From CAYVRJ01 sp964453645 (GTDB lineage: Bacteria > Bacillota > Clostridia > Christensenellales > JAWKQI01), in the NCBI GenBank assembly GCA_964453645.1, contig CAYVRJ010000001.1, forward strand, positions 186,001 through 250,000: DNA of 64,000 bases, in the 5' to 3' direction. Under the pieces are notes generated by a model that did not search any database, had not been told where the DNA came from, and saw only the letters and a program-made list of their open reading frames with translations. Of this stretch, positions 1-9,379 are shown piece after piece. Every line of letters starts with the position of its first letter. Within the stretch, counting starts at the first letter, position 1. The translations under genes were made by a program, and so were the position numbers.

Positions 1-25
1 GTAGAGAGTATTTTGGGTTAGTGCC

Positions 26-3000
26 ATGGTATTGAAGAATACGACATTTAAAAGAATATGGTTTGCTGCCACCTGTCTGCTGGTGCTGCTTTTGGTGACA
101 GGCAGTTTGTTTGCCTTTTCTGCAAGCTTGCGCAACGATTTAACGGTCTCTACATTTAATTCTTTGGATGAGGTGATTCAGCAGCAAAAGTTGGGATTCA
201 CCTCCAAGATCAAGGGTGAGATCGATTTAATGAAAACCTTAGCGGAGTCCATCTCCCAGGACATCGAAGCCACGTCCTACAACGATTTACAAGTCTCTCT
301 TGGCAGAATTATTGAAAACACCGAATTTAGTTATATGGCTATTGTGCGGCTCAACGGCAAGGGAATTGGGGATAGCGGAATTCACATAGATGTGGGTGAC
401 AACGAGTATTTTAAAAAGGCAGCACAAGGGGAGACATTTATTTCTGAACCCTATCAACCCCCCTTTGATGTGGGAGAAGTTATTGCCGTTGCAACCCCAG
501 TGTTTTCTAACGGCAGGCAAAAGGCCGTGCTGGTTGGTTACTACGAACTAAAAGAGATCAAAGGGCTGCTGTTTACTTCCTTTGAGGGAAACGGGTATGC
601 CTATGTGTGCACATCCGACGGCAAGGTGATCACGAGAACGGATTCGCCCATCGCATTGGATATTCCAAACATTTTAGATGCCTATAAAGACGCAGCGGTG
701 CGCAGCGGGGACTCCCACGAAACGGTTTTGGTAAATATGCACCACGGAAAGAGCGGGGGAGCGGATTACACCATGGAGGGTCAGAGGCGCATCATGGGTT
801 ATACCCCTGCGGGGGTGAAAGATTGGTACATCGTCACGGTGGCCTACTACGACGTGATTGCAGGGGAATACACCAAGCTGATGAGCAAGGTTTCGGTCCT
901 TTGTTTTGTAATTGTGGGGATATTTTCCCTGCTCTTAGGCATTTTGATGCGCAACTACTATTTGTTGAAAAAAGCCCAGATACAAAAACAAGAGGCGGAA
1001 GAGCGGGTGAGTCTTGCGTTTGATGCAACGCCCCTTGGCTGTACCCTCATCGATCGAAACATGAAGCGGGTGATTATCAACAGCGAGGTAAAAAGGCTGC
1101 TGGATATCCCCGAAGGGGACGAAGGGAAGTACGAGGATATTGCCTTTAACTTTTCCCCCGAGTATCAGCCCGATGGAAGAAAATCCTCGGATCTGGTGTT
1201 ACGGTACTTAAACATTGCCTTTGAAGAGGGCGAGATTGATTTTGATTGGATGCATCAAAGTCTGAGCGGGGAGCTCATTCCCACCCACGTAACCCTGGTT
1301 CGGCTGATGTTTAAAGAAGAATACGTAGTTGCCGCATATATTAAAGACATGCGGAAAGAAAAAGCTGCGGAAAAGAAGCTTGTTTATGCGGAGAAGCGTG
1401 CACAGGTGATCTTGGATGCAACGCCCTTTTGCTGCCAACTGTGGGACAAGAACTACAACGTCATCGATTGTAATCATGCGGCAGTTAAGCTGTTTGGCCT
1501 GAGGGACAAAGCGGAGTACAACCAGCGTTTCTTTGAACTCTCTCCCCCCTTCCAGCCCGATGGAACACCCTCCCATATCCTTGCCAGGAACTATGTGCGG
1601 GAAGCCTTTGAGACGGGTAAAAAGAAATTCGAGTGGACGCACTACAAACTGGACGGGGAACCCGTGCCCACTGAAATCACATTAGTGAGACTGGAATACA
1701 TGGGCCAGCCGATTGTTGCGGGATTCACAAGGGATTTGCGGGGCATTCGGGAGGCGGAAGCGAAGATGCGGGAGGCCGACGATCGCGCACAGATTATGCT
1801 GAACGCAACGCCCATTTGCTGCACCCTGTGGGACAGCGACTTTAATGTGGTGGATTGCAACCGGGAAGCACTGACTTTATTTAAACTTGCAGATAAGGAG
1901 GAGTACTGCAAGCGGTTTGCGGAACTCTCTCCCAAATATCAACCCGACGGACGGTTGTCGCGGGAAGTTGGTACCGAATATTTTATAAAGGCATTAAATG
2001 AAGGTTTTTGCCGATTCGAGTGGTATTACCACACCATCGACCAAAAGGAAGAGTTGCCCGTAGAAGCCACCCTGTTTAGAGTGGACTACAAGGGGGAACC
2101 CATCATTGCTGCATATTTGCGGGATCTCAGGGAGCAAAAGGCCATGCTGCTGGAAATGGAAAAAACCCATCAGGAGCTGAAACTAGCCAGAGATGCTGCC
2201 GAGCAGGGAGCAAAGGCCAAACTGCAATTTTTGGCAAATATGTCCCACGAGATTCGAACCCCCATGAACGCCATTGTGGGTATGTCTGAGTTGCTGCTGG
2301 AGGGCAGCTTATCTCAAAAGCAATACAGCTATGTGAACGACATCAAGAAATCGTCCTACACCCTGTTGGAAATCATCAACGATATTTTGGACTTTTCCAA
2401 GCTGGAGTCGGGAAAAATGGAACTCACCTGCAAGGACTACAACTTCAAGGGGTTAATCGACAACATCATCAGCATGTCCACTTTAATCGCCCAGCGCAAG
2501 GGGTTGACATTCCGGGTTGAAAAACCCCAAGACTTGCCCGAATTCCTCTATGGGGATGAAGTGCGGCTCAAGCAGGTGTTGTGGAATATCATCGGCAATG
2601 CAGTGAAGTACACGAGGGAGGGGTGTATTGACTTCAACGTGCAGGATTTGGACGACAAGCTGACGTTTCATATTTCGGATACGGGTATCGGCATTCGGCA
2701 AGAGGATTTAAAAGACTTGTTCGAGCCCTTTAAGCAGATGGACAGGCAAAAGAATTATTTTGTCTCGGGCACGGGGCTGGGGCTGAGCATCGCCAAATAT
2801 TATGTGGACTTGATGGAAGGCTCCATTCAAGTGCAAAGCGTATACGGTCAGGGAACAACCTTTAGCATCACCATTCCCAAAGTGGTGGGGGAAGAGGTGG
2901 AGGAGGAAACGCACCACACCCAGCACTATATATTGTCTTCCAGTGCAGATGTGCTGGTGGTGGACGACAACGAGATCAACCTAAACGTTGCCAAGGGGCT

Positions 3001-3982
3001 GTTTGGTTCCCTGGGCGTGGAGGTGGTGACGGTGGATTCGGGTATTGAAGCCATTCACTTGGTGGGGAGCAAGCACTTCGACGTCATCTTTATGGATCAC
3101 ATGATGCCCGATATGGACGGCATTGAGACCACTGCCAGAATTCGCAATTTGGGAGAAGACTTTAAGGATATTCCCATTATTGCCCTCACGGCCAACGCAA
3201 TCAAGGGGGCAAAGGAGATGTTCCTGGCCTCGGGTATGGACGACTTCATCTCCAAACCCATCAACAAGACGGAGCTAAACAACGTTTTACTCAAGTGGCT
3301 GCCCAGAGATAAGGTGAAGCTGCGCTCCAAGGACGGGGAGATTATTGAGCTGAATAAAACAGATCAAGGTGATTTGGACATCAAACACCTGTTTATGCAC
3401 TGTGTGCCCGAGCTGAATCTCAATATCGGGCTGGAGAGAGTGGGGGGAGATTTTGAAAACTATATGAAATCCCTGCACATCTTTGTGCGAAAAACCCCAG
3501 ACAACTGCAATCTACTCAAAACCTATTTGCGCAGTGGGGATATGAAAAACTACACCATTGAAGTACACGGAATCAAGGGTTCTCTGGCGAATTTGGGGTG
3601 TATGCGGCTGTGTGAACGGGCTAAGGAACTGGAAACTGCCTCTAAGGAGGGAAACATCCTGTTTTGCAGCGACAACACCAAGAAATTTAACCAGGAACTG
3701 CTGGCCCTGTGCAGCAAGCTAAAGACCATTCTTCGCTCCTCCCAAAACGACGAGGTGCTGGAAAAAGAAAAGTGCAGCGATGGGTTGTATCGGGAAAACC
3801 TGCAAAAAATTCTCACAGCTATTGAGCATTACGACGTAGATACTGCATATGAATTTATCGATGAGCTGCTGCTCTACAAACACGAAGGGGGCATCGAGAG
3901 CAAGTTATACGGCATTAAAGACTACTTAGACGAATTTGATTACAAGAATTCCTTAAAGCTGCTGGAGGAACTGGCAGGGTAA
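26..3982 (+). CDS. Hybrid sensor histidine kinase with three tandem PAS domains, receiver and Hpt
   Basis: Membrane-bound hybrid histidine kinase of 1318 residues. A first membrane helix (about 11-32) and a second (about 287-308) bracket an extracellular double-Cache-type sensor. Three PAS-like repeats follow with a period of about 130 residues, starting near 333, 464 and 593; each opens with D/N-A-T-P and carries a SPxxQPDG motif. The HisKA box has the phospho-acceptor His741 (MSHEIRTPMN), followed by an HATPase domain, a receiver with Asp1024 (FMDHMMPDMDG), and a C-terminal Hpt domain with His1181 (EVHGIKGS). This is a complete intramolecular His-Asp-His relay, so the output should be a separate response regulator, which is not visible nearby. 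The ligand is unknown. The ATG at 26 is the first available start in the window, so an upstream start cannot be excluded. Confidence 0.93.
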   Translation: MVLKNTTFKRIWFAATCLLVLLLVTGSLFAFSASLRNDLTVSTFNSLDEVIQQQKLGFTSKIKGEIDLMKTLAESISQDIEATSYNDLQVSLGRIIENTEFSYMAIVRLNGKGIGDSGIHIDVGDNEYFKKAAQGETFISEPYQPPFDVGEVIAVATPVFSNGRQKAVLVGYYELKEIKGLLFTSFEGNGYAYVCTSDGKVITRTDSPIALDIPNILDAYKDAAVRSGDSHETVLVNMHHGKSGGADYTMEGQRRIMGYTPAGVKDWYIVTVAYYDVIAGEYTKLMSKVSVLCFVIVGIFSLLLGILMRNYYLLKKAQIQKQEAEERVSLAFDATPLGCTLIDRNMKRVIINSEVKRLLDIPEGDEGKYEDIAFNFSPEYQPDGRKSSDLVLRYLNIAFEEGEIDFDWMHQSLSGELIPTHVTLVRLMFKEEYVVAAYIKDMRKEKAAEKKLVYAEKRAQVILDATPFCCQLWDKNYNVIDCNHAAVKLFGLRDKAEYNQRFFELSPPFQPDGTPSHILARNYVREAFETGKKKFEWTHYKLDGEPVPTEITLVRLEYMGQPIVAGFTRDLRGIREAEAKMREADDRAQIMLNATPICCTLWDSDFNVVDCNREALTLFKLADKEEYCKRFAELSPKYQPDGRLSREVGTEYFIKALNEGFCRFEWYYHTIDQKEELPVEATLFRVDYKGEPIIAAYLRDLREQKAMLLEMEKTHQELKLARDAAEQGAKAKLQFLANMSHEIRTPMNAIVGMSELLLEGSLSQKQYSYVNDIKKSSYTLLEIINDILDFSKLESGKMELTCKDYNFKGLIDNIISMSTLIAQRKGLTFRVEKPQDLPEFLYGDEVRLKQVLWNIIGNAVKYTREGCIDFNVQDLDDKLTFHISDTGIGIRQEDLKDLFEPFKQMDRQKNYFVSGTGLGLSIAKYYVDLMEGSIQVQSVYGQGTTFSITIPKVVGEEVEEETHHTQHYILSSSADVLVVDDNEINLNVAKGLFGSLGVEVVTVDSGIEAIHLVGSKHFDVIFMDHMMPDMDGIETTARIRNLGEDFKDIPIIALTANAIKGAKEMFLASGMDDFISKPINKTELNNVLLKWLPRDKVKLRSKDGEIIELNKTDQGDLDIKHLFMHCVPELNLNIGLERVGGDFENYMKSLHIFVRKTPDNCNLLKTYLRSGDMKNYTIEVHGIKGSLANLGCMRLCERAKELETASKEGNILFCSDNTKKFNQELLALCSKLKTILRSSQNDEVLEKEKCSDGLYRENLQKILTAIEHYDVDTAYEFIDELLLYKHEGGIESKLYGIKDYLDEFDYKNSLKLLEELAG

Positions 3983-4053
3983 GCGGAACACTCGTGTTAA
4001 GATTCTTTAATGACGATTTGTATCGTATATGAAATGATGGAATGGAGTGTGTG

Positions 4054-4755
4054 ATGGAACTGTACGACAATATTTTTAAGCGAAAGTCAACGAGGAAATA
4101 TCATATGCAACCCTTGGAGGATTTGTCTTTAATCCAAGGGTTTATGCAGGAAGTAAAGCCCCTCTACAATGATATTTCCACAAGGTTTGAGCTGCAAGAC
4201 AGCGTTAAGGGCATGTGGGCGCTAACCGCTCCCCACTACATGTTAGCCTACAGCGAACAAAAGGAAGGGTATTTGGAAAACATAGGGTTTATGTTGCAAC
4301 AGTTGGATCTATACTTGTCCGCCAGGGGATTGGGCTCTTGCTGGCTGGGAATGGCAAAACCTGCGGAGCGATCAGAGGGTGACAAAACCTATGTGATTAT
4401 GTTGGCCTTTGGTAAAACAGACAGTGCCCACCGGCAACTTTCGGAATTTTTGAGAAAGCCTGCAAGTGAAGTGTATTCCGGGGAAGACAGCAGGTTAGAA
4501 GCTGCTCGGTTGGCTCCCTCGGCAACAAACAGCCAAAATTGGTTTTTCGAAGCAAAAGACGGCAAAATTGACGTCTATCAAAAAAAGTTAAACCCTGCAA
4601 AGGCATTGGTACTGGACAAAATGAATAGGATCGATATGGGTATCGCCCTGTGTCACCTGTATTTAGCCACACAGCGGGAGGGAAAAGAATTTTCTTTTTC
4701 AAAACAGCCGGGTAAAGAGAAAAAAGGGTTTATGTACGTGGGTACGGTGGACTAA
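4054..4755 (+). CDS. Nitroreductase family protein (TM1586-like)
   Basis: About 233 residues resembling the putative TM nitroreductase group (FMN-dependent). The N-terminal KRKSTRKY motif is the typical FMN-phosphate-binding start of nitroreductases. A region near 93-105 (RGLGSCWLGM) and a second segment with LAPSATNSQNW match the two half-sites of this single-chain subfamily. The start at 4054 is preferred to the in-frame ATG at 4042 because GGAG lies at 4045-4048. It stands alone after the sensor kinase, and no substrate can be deduced. Confidence 0.8.
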   Translation: MELYDNIFKRKSTRKYHMQPLEDLSLIQGFMQEVKPLYNDISTRFELQDSVKGMWALTAPHYMLAYSEQKEGYLENIGFMLQQLDLYLSARGLGSCWLGMAKPAERSEGDKTYVIMLAFGKTDSAHRQLSEFLRKPASEVYSGEDSRLEAARLAPSATNSQNWFFEAKDGKIDVYQKKLNPAKALVLDKMNRIDMGIALCHLYLATQREGKEFSFSKQPGKEKKGFMYVGTVD

Positions 4756-4823
4756 ATTTTTTTGAATCAAAAACCGAGGTCGGGAGCAAAATAATCACAA
4801 ATGTGAGAACGGAGCTTCTGACC

Positions 4824-5102
4824 ATGATTGATTCATTAAAATTAGAGCAAAACGCAAACGGAACCTACGACGTAATTATTTTTTATAATAAATTCGATAC
4901 AGAATTTGCAAAAGATTTTTTTACAAAAGAAATGGTGAGCAACCGGTATCGTTCGGTTGCGGAATTCATTGCAAAGAACAAGGCTTTCATCCAATTCTCG
5001 GGGGTTAAGATTATGGCCTCGGACATGGTCATTGCACACATCCCTGCGGATGCCTTTTTGTCGGTGTTTACCGATGATGAATTCATGAGTTGTGTACAAT
5101 AG
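4824..5102 (+). CDS. Small hypothetical protein
   Basis: About 92 residues from the ATG at 4824, which has GGAG at 4811-4814; an in-frame GTG at 4803 would add seven residues. No family is recognised. The protein is soluble, without signal peptide or metal motif, rich in Phe and Lys, and begins with a beta-hairpin-like segment (NGTYDVIIFYN). It lies between the nitroreductase and the deacetylase in the same direction, with about 110 bases before the next gene, so co-transcription is possible but not shown. Confidence 0.6.
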   Translation: MIDSLKLEQNANGTYDVIIFYNKFDTEFAKDFFTKEMVSNRYRSVAEFIAKNKAFIQFSGVKIMASDMVIAHIPADAFLSVFTDDEFMSCVQ

Positions 5103-5211
5103 AGTGTCTTTATGATTTAACGCCCTCCTCATACAAAAACTATAAAAACTTATCATATCCCGAAACCCTTTTAAATATGTATAACTATGTTTAAAAGCGA
5201 GGTGGGGTATT

Positions 5212-5949
5212 ATGAAAATATTTGTCGTTAAGAAAAACACGCTGATCCGGGCATCTGTGTTTGTTTTGTTGATTGCAGCAGCCATTGTGTATACCCAAAT
5301 GATGGCCGTTGCACAGCCTACAATGAGCAACAATGCGTTAGAACCCCTGCGATCCATGGGTAATGACAATAAAAATATTGCCATAACCGTCGACACTGTG
5401 TTTGGCGATGATTATACCGAAGACATCCTCAGCGTTCTGGATGAAAAGGGCGTGAAAGCCACATTTTTTGTGACCGGTGCGTGGGCGGAGCAGTTTCCCC
5501 AAAAAGTGGGCAAAATTTTAAAAGCTGGTCACGAAATTGCAAATCATTCATACGCTCATAAAAAATATACAGATATTCCTGCCGAGCAAATTGCAACCGA
5601 TGCAAAAATGGCCAGCGATATCTTAAAAACCATTGTTGGCAGAGATGTAAAAATTATTCGGGCACCATACGGTGCATATGATGATATGGTTTTGCAAACG
5701 CTATATGATAATGGATTCATTCCTGTGAAGTGGTCTGTGGATTCTATGGACTGGAAGCGAGAGGGAACGGATCAGATCGTCAACAACGTAGTGGGCAATG
5801 TGAAAAATGGAAGTATCATCATGTTCCAAAACAACATCGTCGATACCCCCGTTGCCTTGAAGCAGGCGCTTGAAAAGCTCTATGAAGAGGGATACTGTGC
5901 TGTCACATTGAGCGAAGGATTCAGCGCACTGCAAAAAGCAAATGATTAA
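5212..5949 (+). CDS. Polysaccharide deacetylase, PdaB-like (NodB domain), missing the last catalytic His
   Basis: 245 residues with an N-terminal membrane anchor or uncleaved signal (about 10-30) and a NodB homology domain that would remove N-acetyl groups from a cell-wall polymer outside the membrane. Motif 1 is VDTVFGDD, the sporulation-type variant of TFDDG. Motif 2 NHSYAH supplies both metal-binding histidines, motif 3 is RAPYGAYD, and motif 4 contains SVDSMDW. The usual terminal motif with a catalytic His (LMH) reads IIMFQNN here, so activity may be reduced or altered. The start is supported by GAGGTGGGG just upstream. A CTTTTAAA/TTTAAAAG inverted repeat lies about 15-40 bases before the ribosome-binding site. 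Confidence 0.85.
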   Translation: MKIFVVKKNTLIRASVFVLLIAAAIVYTQMMAVAQPTMSNNALEPLRSMGNDNKNIAITVDTVFGDDYTEDILSVLDEKGVKATFFVTGAWAEQFPQKVGKILKAGHEIANHSYAHKKYTDIPAEQIATDAKMASDILKTIVGRDVKIIRAPYGAYDDMVLQTLYDNGFIPVKWSVDSMDWKREGTDQIVNNVVGNVKNGSIIMFQNNIVDTPVALKQALEKLYEEGYCAVTLSEGFSALQKAND

Positions 5950-5962
5950 AGGATAAAGGCAA

Positions 5963-6580
5963 ATGGAAAACAAAACGATTAACGAAGTGAAGCTCATGGG
6001 TAAAGTGGTTTCCGAAAAAACCGTTTCCCACAGCATATATGGAGAAAACTTTTATAAATTTTCCCTCAGCGTCAGCAGGCTGAGTGGCATGAACGATGTG
6101 CTGCCCATCACGGTCTCCGAGCGTTTGCTGGAGACCACACCCCTAAATCTTGGGGACACCGTGGCGCTCACGGGGCAGCTTCGCTCATACAATATGGTCA
6201 TCGACGGCATATCCAGACTGGTGCTCACGGTGTTTTGTAAAAACATTGAAGAGGAAGAAGTGACACCCAACGAAATTAAGCTCATGGGATATATCTGCAA
6301 ACCCTGCACCTACAGGGTTACGCCCTTTGGCCGGGAGATCACAGATATTTTAATTGCTGTCAATCGAAGTTATAATAAATCCGATTACATCCCCTGCATT
6401 GTGTGGGGCAGAAACGCAAGGTACGCCTCAAACTTTGAGGTGGGGGAGAAGATTGGCATCGTTGGCCGGGTGCAGGCACGGGAATATGAAAAGCAGCACG
6501 AAGGCGGGGAGAGTGAAAAGCGTATCGCCTATGAAGTTTCCGTTTCTAAAATAGAAAAGATGCCCAAAGATGAAGAATAA
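5963..6580 (+). CDS. SSB-like protein with two tandem OB-fold repeats
   Basis: 205 residues made of two related halves, each starting with NE(V/I)KLMG, the opening strand of an SSB OB fold (about 4-95 and 98-190). The second half ends in IGIVGRVQAREYE, typical of SSB strand 4-5. No acidic C-terminal SSB tail of the D-D-I-P-F type is present; the end is MPKDEE. Clostridia often carry such double-OB proteins beside the true SSB, and this one probably binds single-stranded DNA. The gene starts 13 bases after the deacetylase and is followed at once by a terminator. Confidence 0.75.
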   Translation: MENKTINEVKLMGKVVSEKTVSHSIYGENFYKFSLSVSRLSGMNDVLPITVSERLLETTPLNLGDTVALTGQLRSYNMVIDGISRLVLTVFCKNIEEEEVTPNEIKLMGYICKPCTYRVTPFGREITDILIAVNRSYNKSDYIPCIVWGRNARYASNFEVGEKIGIVGRVQAREYEKQHEGGESEKRIAYEVSVSKIEKMPKDEE

Positions 6581-6584
6581 GTAA

Positions 6585-6618
6585 AAAGTCCATTTCAACG
6601 GAAGTGGACTTTCTTTAT
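6585..6618 (+). terminator. Rho-independent terminator after the SSB-like gene
   Basis: Arms AAAGTCCATTTC (6585-6596) and GAAGTGGACTTT (6601-6612) pair over 12 bp with one G-T pair around the loop AACG, followed by CTTTATTAT. Confidence 0.85.
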
Positions 6619-6684
6619 TATGGTAAAAAATAAACAGATAATTCGAATAAATATTTTGTGGAAGTGCTTTTTAGATATCTACTA

Positions 6685-6713
6685 TTGCATTGTAAATATA
6701 ATTGTGATACATT
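6685..6713 (+). promoter_or_regulatory. Candidate sigma-A promoter for the rhamnose isomerase gene
   Basis: TTGCAT (6685-6690), 17-base spacer, TACATT (6708-6713). The match to consensus is moderate and it is the best candidate between the terminator and the gene. Confidence 0.45.
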
Positions 6714-6762
6714 AAAACCATACATTTTTGTGTAAATTCATAAGAAAATGGGTGTTAAAATC

Positions 6763-8019
6763 ATGAGTAAAACAAATCTGCTCGACTATGCAAGAGAACG
6801 GTATGCAAAACTAGGTGTTGATGTGGACAAAGCCATTGAAACGTTGGACAAAACCCCAATTTCCATTCACTGTTGGCAAGGGGATGACGTGACAGGTTTT
6901 GAAAACACGGCCGGAGGGCTCACAGGCGGTATTCAAACCACGGGCAACTATCCCGGTAAGGCGAGAACTCCCGAAGAGCTTCGGGCAGATATGGATAAAA
7001 TGTTGGCCCTAATTCCTGGAACAAAAAAAATAAACATCCACGCAAGTTATTTAGAAGCAAATAAAAAAGTAGATCGGGATGAAATTCTCCCCGAACACTT
7101 CGACAACTGGATCAATTGGGCGAATGAGCGGGGGATTGGTCTGGACTTTAACTCCACCTCCTTCTCGCACCCCAAGGGAGCGGACGGATATACCCTCTCC
7201 CACAAGGACAAGGGCATTCGCGACTTTTGGATTGAACACACCATTCGCGTGCGCAAGATATCCGATTATATCGGCGCTAAGACGGGCAAGCTGTGCTTGA
7301 ACAACATTTGGATTCACGACGGCGAAAAGGAAGTGCCCGTGGACACCATGGGGCCAAGGGTGAGACTAAAAGATTCGCTGGACAAGATTTTTGCAGAAAA
7401 GATGGACGAAAAGAACCACTTGGATTCCCTGGAGAGCAAGTTGTTTGGCATTGGTTCGGAAGCGTATGTGCCCGGTTCCCACGAGTTTTACACAGCCTAT
7501 GTTGCCAAGCGGGACGACTGTCTGCTCACCTTAGATACAGGGCATTTCCACCCCACAGAGCAGGTTTCGGCAAAAGTTTCGGCTCTGGCACCCTTTGTTA
7601 AGGGTTTACTGCTGCACGTATCCCGCCCCATTCGCTGGGACAGCGATCACGTTGTGAGTTTTGACGACGAGACAACAGCCGTTATGCGGGAAGTGGTAAA
7701 AAACGATTTATTAGACAAAGTGTATTTTGCAACAGATTACTTTGATGCGTCCATCAACCGCATTTTTGCATGGGCAGTGGGCGTGCGCAACGCACAAAAG
7801 GCGTTGTTGCAGGCGCTGTTATTACCTGTAGAGCTGCTGAAAAAGGTGGAGCTGGAAAACGATTGCTCCTCTCGTTTGGCGCTGTTGGAGGAGAGTAAGG
7901 TGCTGCCGCTGGGTATTGTGTGGGAGCACTATCTCGAGACCAAGGGTGTGCCCGCAGACTTTGCTTGGCACGGCGATGTAAAGAAGTACGAGAGCGAAGT
8001 GCTTTCAAAACGCTCATAA
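6763..8019 (+). CDS. rhaA: L-rhamnose isomerase
   Basis: Cytosolic, metal-dependent isomerase converting L-rhamnose to L-rhamnulose. From the ATG at 6763 it has 418 residues, the normal family length. Family segments include SIHCWQGDDVTGFE near the N terminus, TTGNYPGKARTPEELR, and the metal-site motif LDTGHFHPTE. The in-frame ATG at 6748 has no ribosome-binding site, whereas GGGTG lies 8 bases before 6763. Rhamnulokinase and rhamnulose-1-phosphate aldolase are not adjacent; the next genes are glycerate kinase and rhamnose mutarotase, so the remaining steps must be encoded elsewhere. Confidence 0.96.
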   Translation: MSKTNLLDYARERYAKLGVDVDKAIETLDKTPISIHCWQGDDVTGFENTAGGLTGGIQTTGNYPGKARTPEELRADMDKMLALIPGTKKINIHASYLEANKKVDRDEILPEHFDNWINWANERGIGLDFNSTSFSHPKGADGYTLSHKDKGIRDFWIEHTIRVRKISDYIGAKTGKLCLNNIWIHDGEKEVPVDTMGPRVRLKDSLDKIFAEKMDEKNHLDSLESKLFGIGSEAYVPGSHEFYTAYVAKRDDCLLTLDTGHFHPTEQVSAKVSALAPFVKGLLLHVSRPIRWDSDHVVSFDDETTAVMREVVKNDLLDKVYFATDYFDASINRIFAWAVGVRNAQKALLQALLLPVELLKKVELENDCSSRLALLEESKVLPLGIVWEHYLETKGVPADFAWHGDVKKYESEVLSKRS

Positions 8020-8032
8020 ATTAACTTTTTTG

Positions 8033-8240
8033 TGGGTTTTATCCACACTCGTTTGGGGGGCTTTTTGTCAAAGTCCCCTAAAAACCCCAAAACTTTTCGA
8101 CCAAACGATTACATAGTACCTTTACGTTTTTTTATATACCCATACGAGAGGGGTCAAGGGGGAATCATTCCCCCTTGCGGGGTTTGGGTGGAACCCCAAA
8201 AAAAGAGATTCGACCCCAAACCTTTTATAAAAACTTTTTG
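8033..8240 (+). repeat. Palindromic intergenic repeat, copy A
   Basis: The gap between rhaA and the glycerate kinase gene holds a mosaic of hairpins. A left module (about 8045-8095) has GGGGGGCTTTTTG facing AAAGTCCCC and then AAAAACCCCAAAACTT. A right module (8148-8177) has GAGGGGT followed by a perfect inverted repeat with arms CAAGGGGGAAT and ATTCCCCCTTG around one base. Both modules recur in inverted order at 9716-9905, and the right core recurs at 40550-40580. The middle is not shared. No protein-coding content is visible. Confidence 0.8.
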
Positions 8241-8248
8241 AGGTGGAC

Positions 8249-9364
8249 ATGAAGATTATTATTGCACCAGACTCGTTTAAGGGCACCATGACTTCCATCG
8301 AAGTGTGTGACATCATCGAAAACAACATTAAAAAACACATACCCCATGCAGAAATTATAAAAATTCCCGTTGCCGACGGCGGCGAGGGTACAGTGGACGC
8401 ATATTTGAGCTGTATGGGCGGCAAACGCATAAACCTAAGCGTTACAGGGCCCAACTTTCAAAAAATAGACGCTTTCTATGGCATATTACCCGATCATAAG
8501 ACAGCCGTCATCGAAATGGCTGCCGCCAGCGGTCTGCCCCTATCAACTGAAAAAAATCCAATGAATACCACAACTTACGGCACGGGGGAACTCATCGCCC
8601 ACGCTGTACAAAGCGGTTGCAAAAAAATCATTTTGGGCATTGGGGGCAGTGCCACCAACGATGGGGGCATTGGGGCGCTTGCCGCACTGGGTGTTCGCTT
8701 TTTAAATGAGCAGGGTGGGGAAGTGATACCCACAGGGGCGGGTATTGCAGATATTCGCACCATAGACGATACGGGGCTGTTGGTGCACGACGTTGAATTT
8801 CTCGTTGCGTGTGACGTGAGTAATCCCCTGGCGGGGGAGAGCGGAGCCTCTGCCGTGTTCGGCCCGCAAAAGGGTGCCACCCAAGAACAGGTGAAAATCT
8901 TGGACGCAAATCTCCTGCACTTAAACGCCTTATTAAAGGAAAAGACGGGGATCGATCGCAAAGACATCCCGGGAATGGGTGCGGCAGGGGGGATGGCACT
9001 GTGTCTGGACGCCTTCTTAAACGTTGAAATGCAGCCCGGCATCGACATTGTGCTAAGCACCGTTGCTTTTGAACAAAAGTTGGAAAATTGCAGCATGGTG
9101 ATAACCGGAGAAGGAAAGATAGACGGGCAGAGCCTCAAGGGTAAGGTGCCCGTGGGCGTTGCTTGGCGGGCCCGGGAGAAGCAAGTGCCCGTTGTTGCTC
9201 TGGTGGGTGATGTGGGTGAAGGGTATGAAGCGCTGTACGATCAGGGGCTGACGGCCATTTTTTCCACCAATGCTCGGGCAGTGCCCTTTGAGCAGGCAAA
9301 GTCAACCTGCAAACAAGACCTTGCCTTTTTAGTAGATTCATTGATGCGGTTTAAAAAAATATAA
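8249..9364 (+). CDS. Glycerate kinase (GlxK/GarK family)
   Basis: 371 residues. Phosphorylates D-glycerate with ATP, normally giving 2-phosphoglycerate, so it links sugar-acid breakdown to lower glycolysis. Family motifs are APDSFKGTMTS at the N terminus, VADGGEGTVDA near 45, GIGGSATNDGG near 130 and MVITGEGKIDGQSLKGK near 285. GAGGTGG lies immediately upstream of the ATG at 8249; a GTG six bases earlier is in frame but overlaps that site. The mutarotase gene follows after 15 bases, so the two are likely co-transcribed. Confidence 0.94.
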   Translation: MKIIIAPDSFKGTMTSIEVCDIIENNIKKHIPHAEIIKIPVADGGEGTVDAYLSCMGGKRINLSVTGPNFQKIDAFYGILPDHKTAVIEMAAASGLPLSTEKNPMNTTTYGTGELIAHAVQSGCKKIILGIGGSATNDGGIGALAALGVRFLNEQGGEVIPTGAGIADIRTIDDTGLLVHDVEFLVACDVSNPLAGESGASAVFGPQKGATQEQVKILDANLLHLNALLKEKTGIDRKDIPGMGAAGGMALCLDAFLNVEMQPGIDIVLSTVAFEQKLENCSMVITGEGKIDGQSLKGKVPVGVAWRAREKQVPVVALVGDVGEGYEALYDQGLTAIFSTNARAVPFEQAKSTCKQDLAFLVDSLMRFKKI

Positions 9365-9379
9365 AGAGGAGTTGTGCTT

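Noticed and set aside
8032..8241. Small plus-strand open frame between rhaA and glycerate kinase
   Set aside because: It lies entirely within the palindromic repeat and has no ribosome-binding site.
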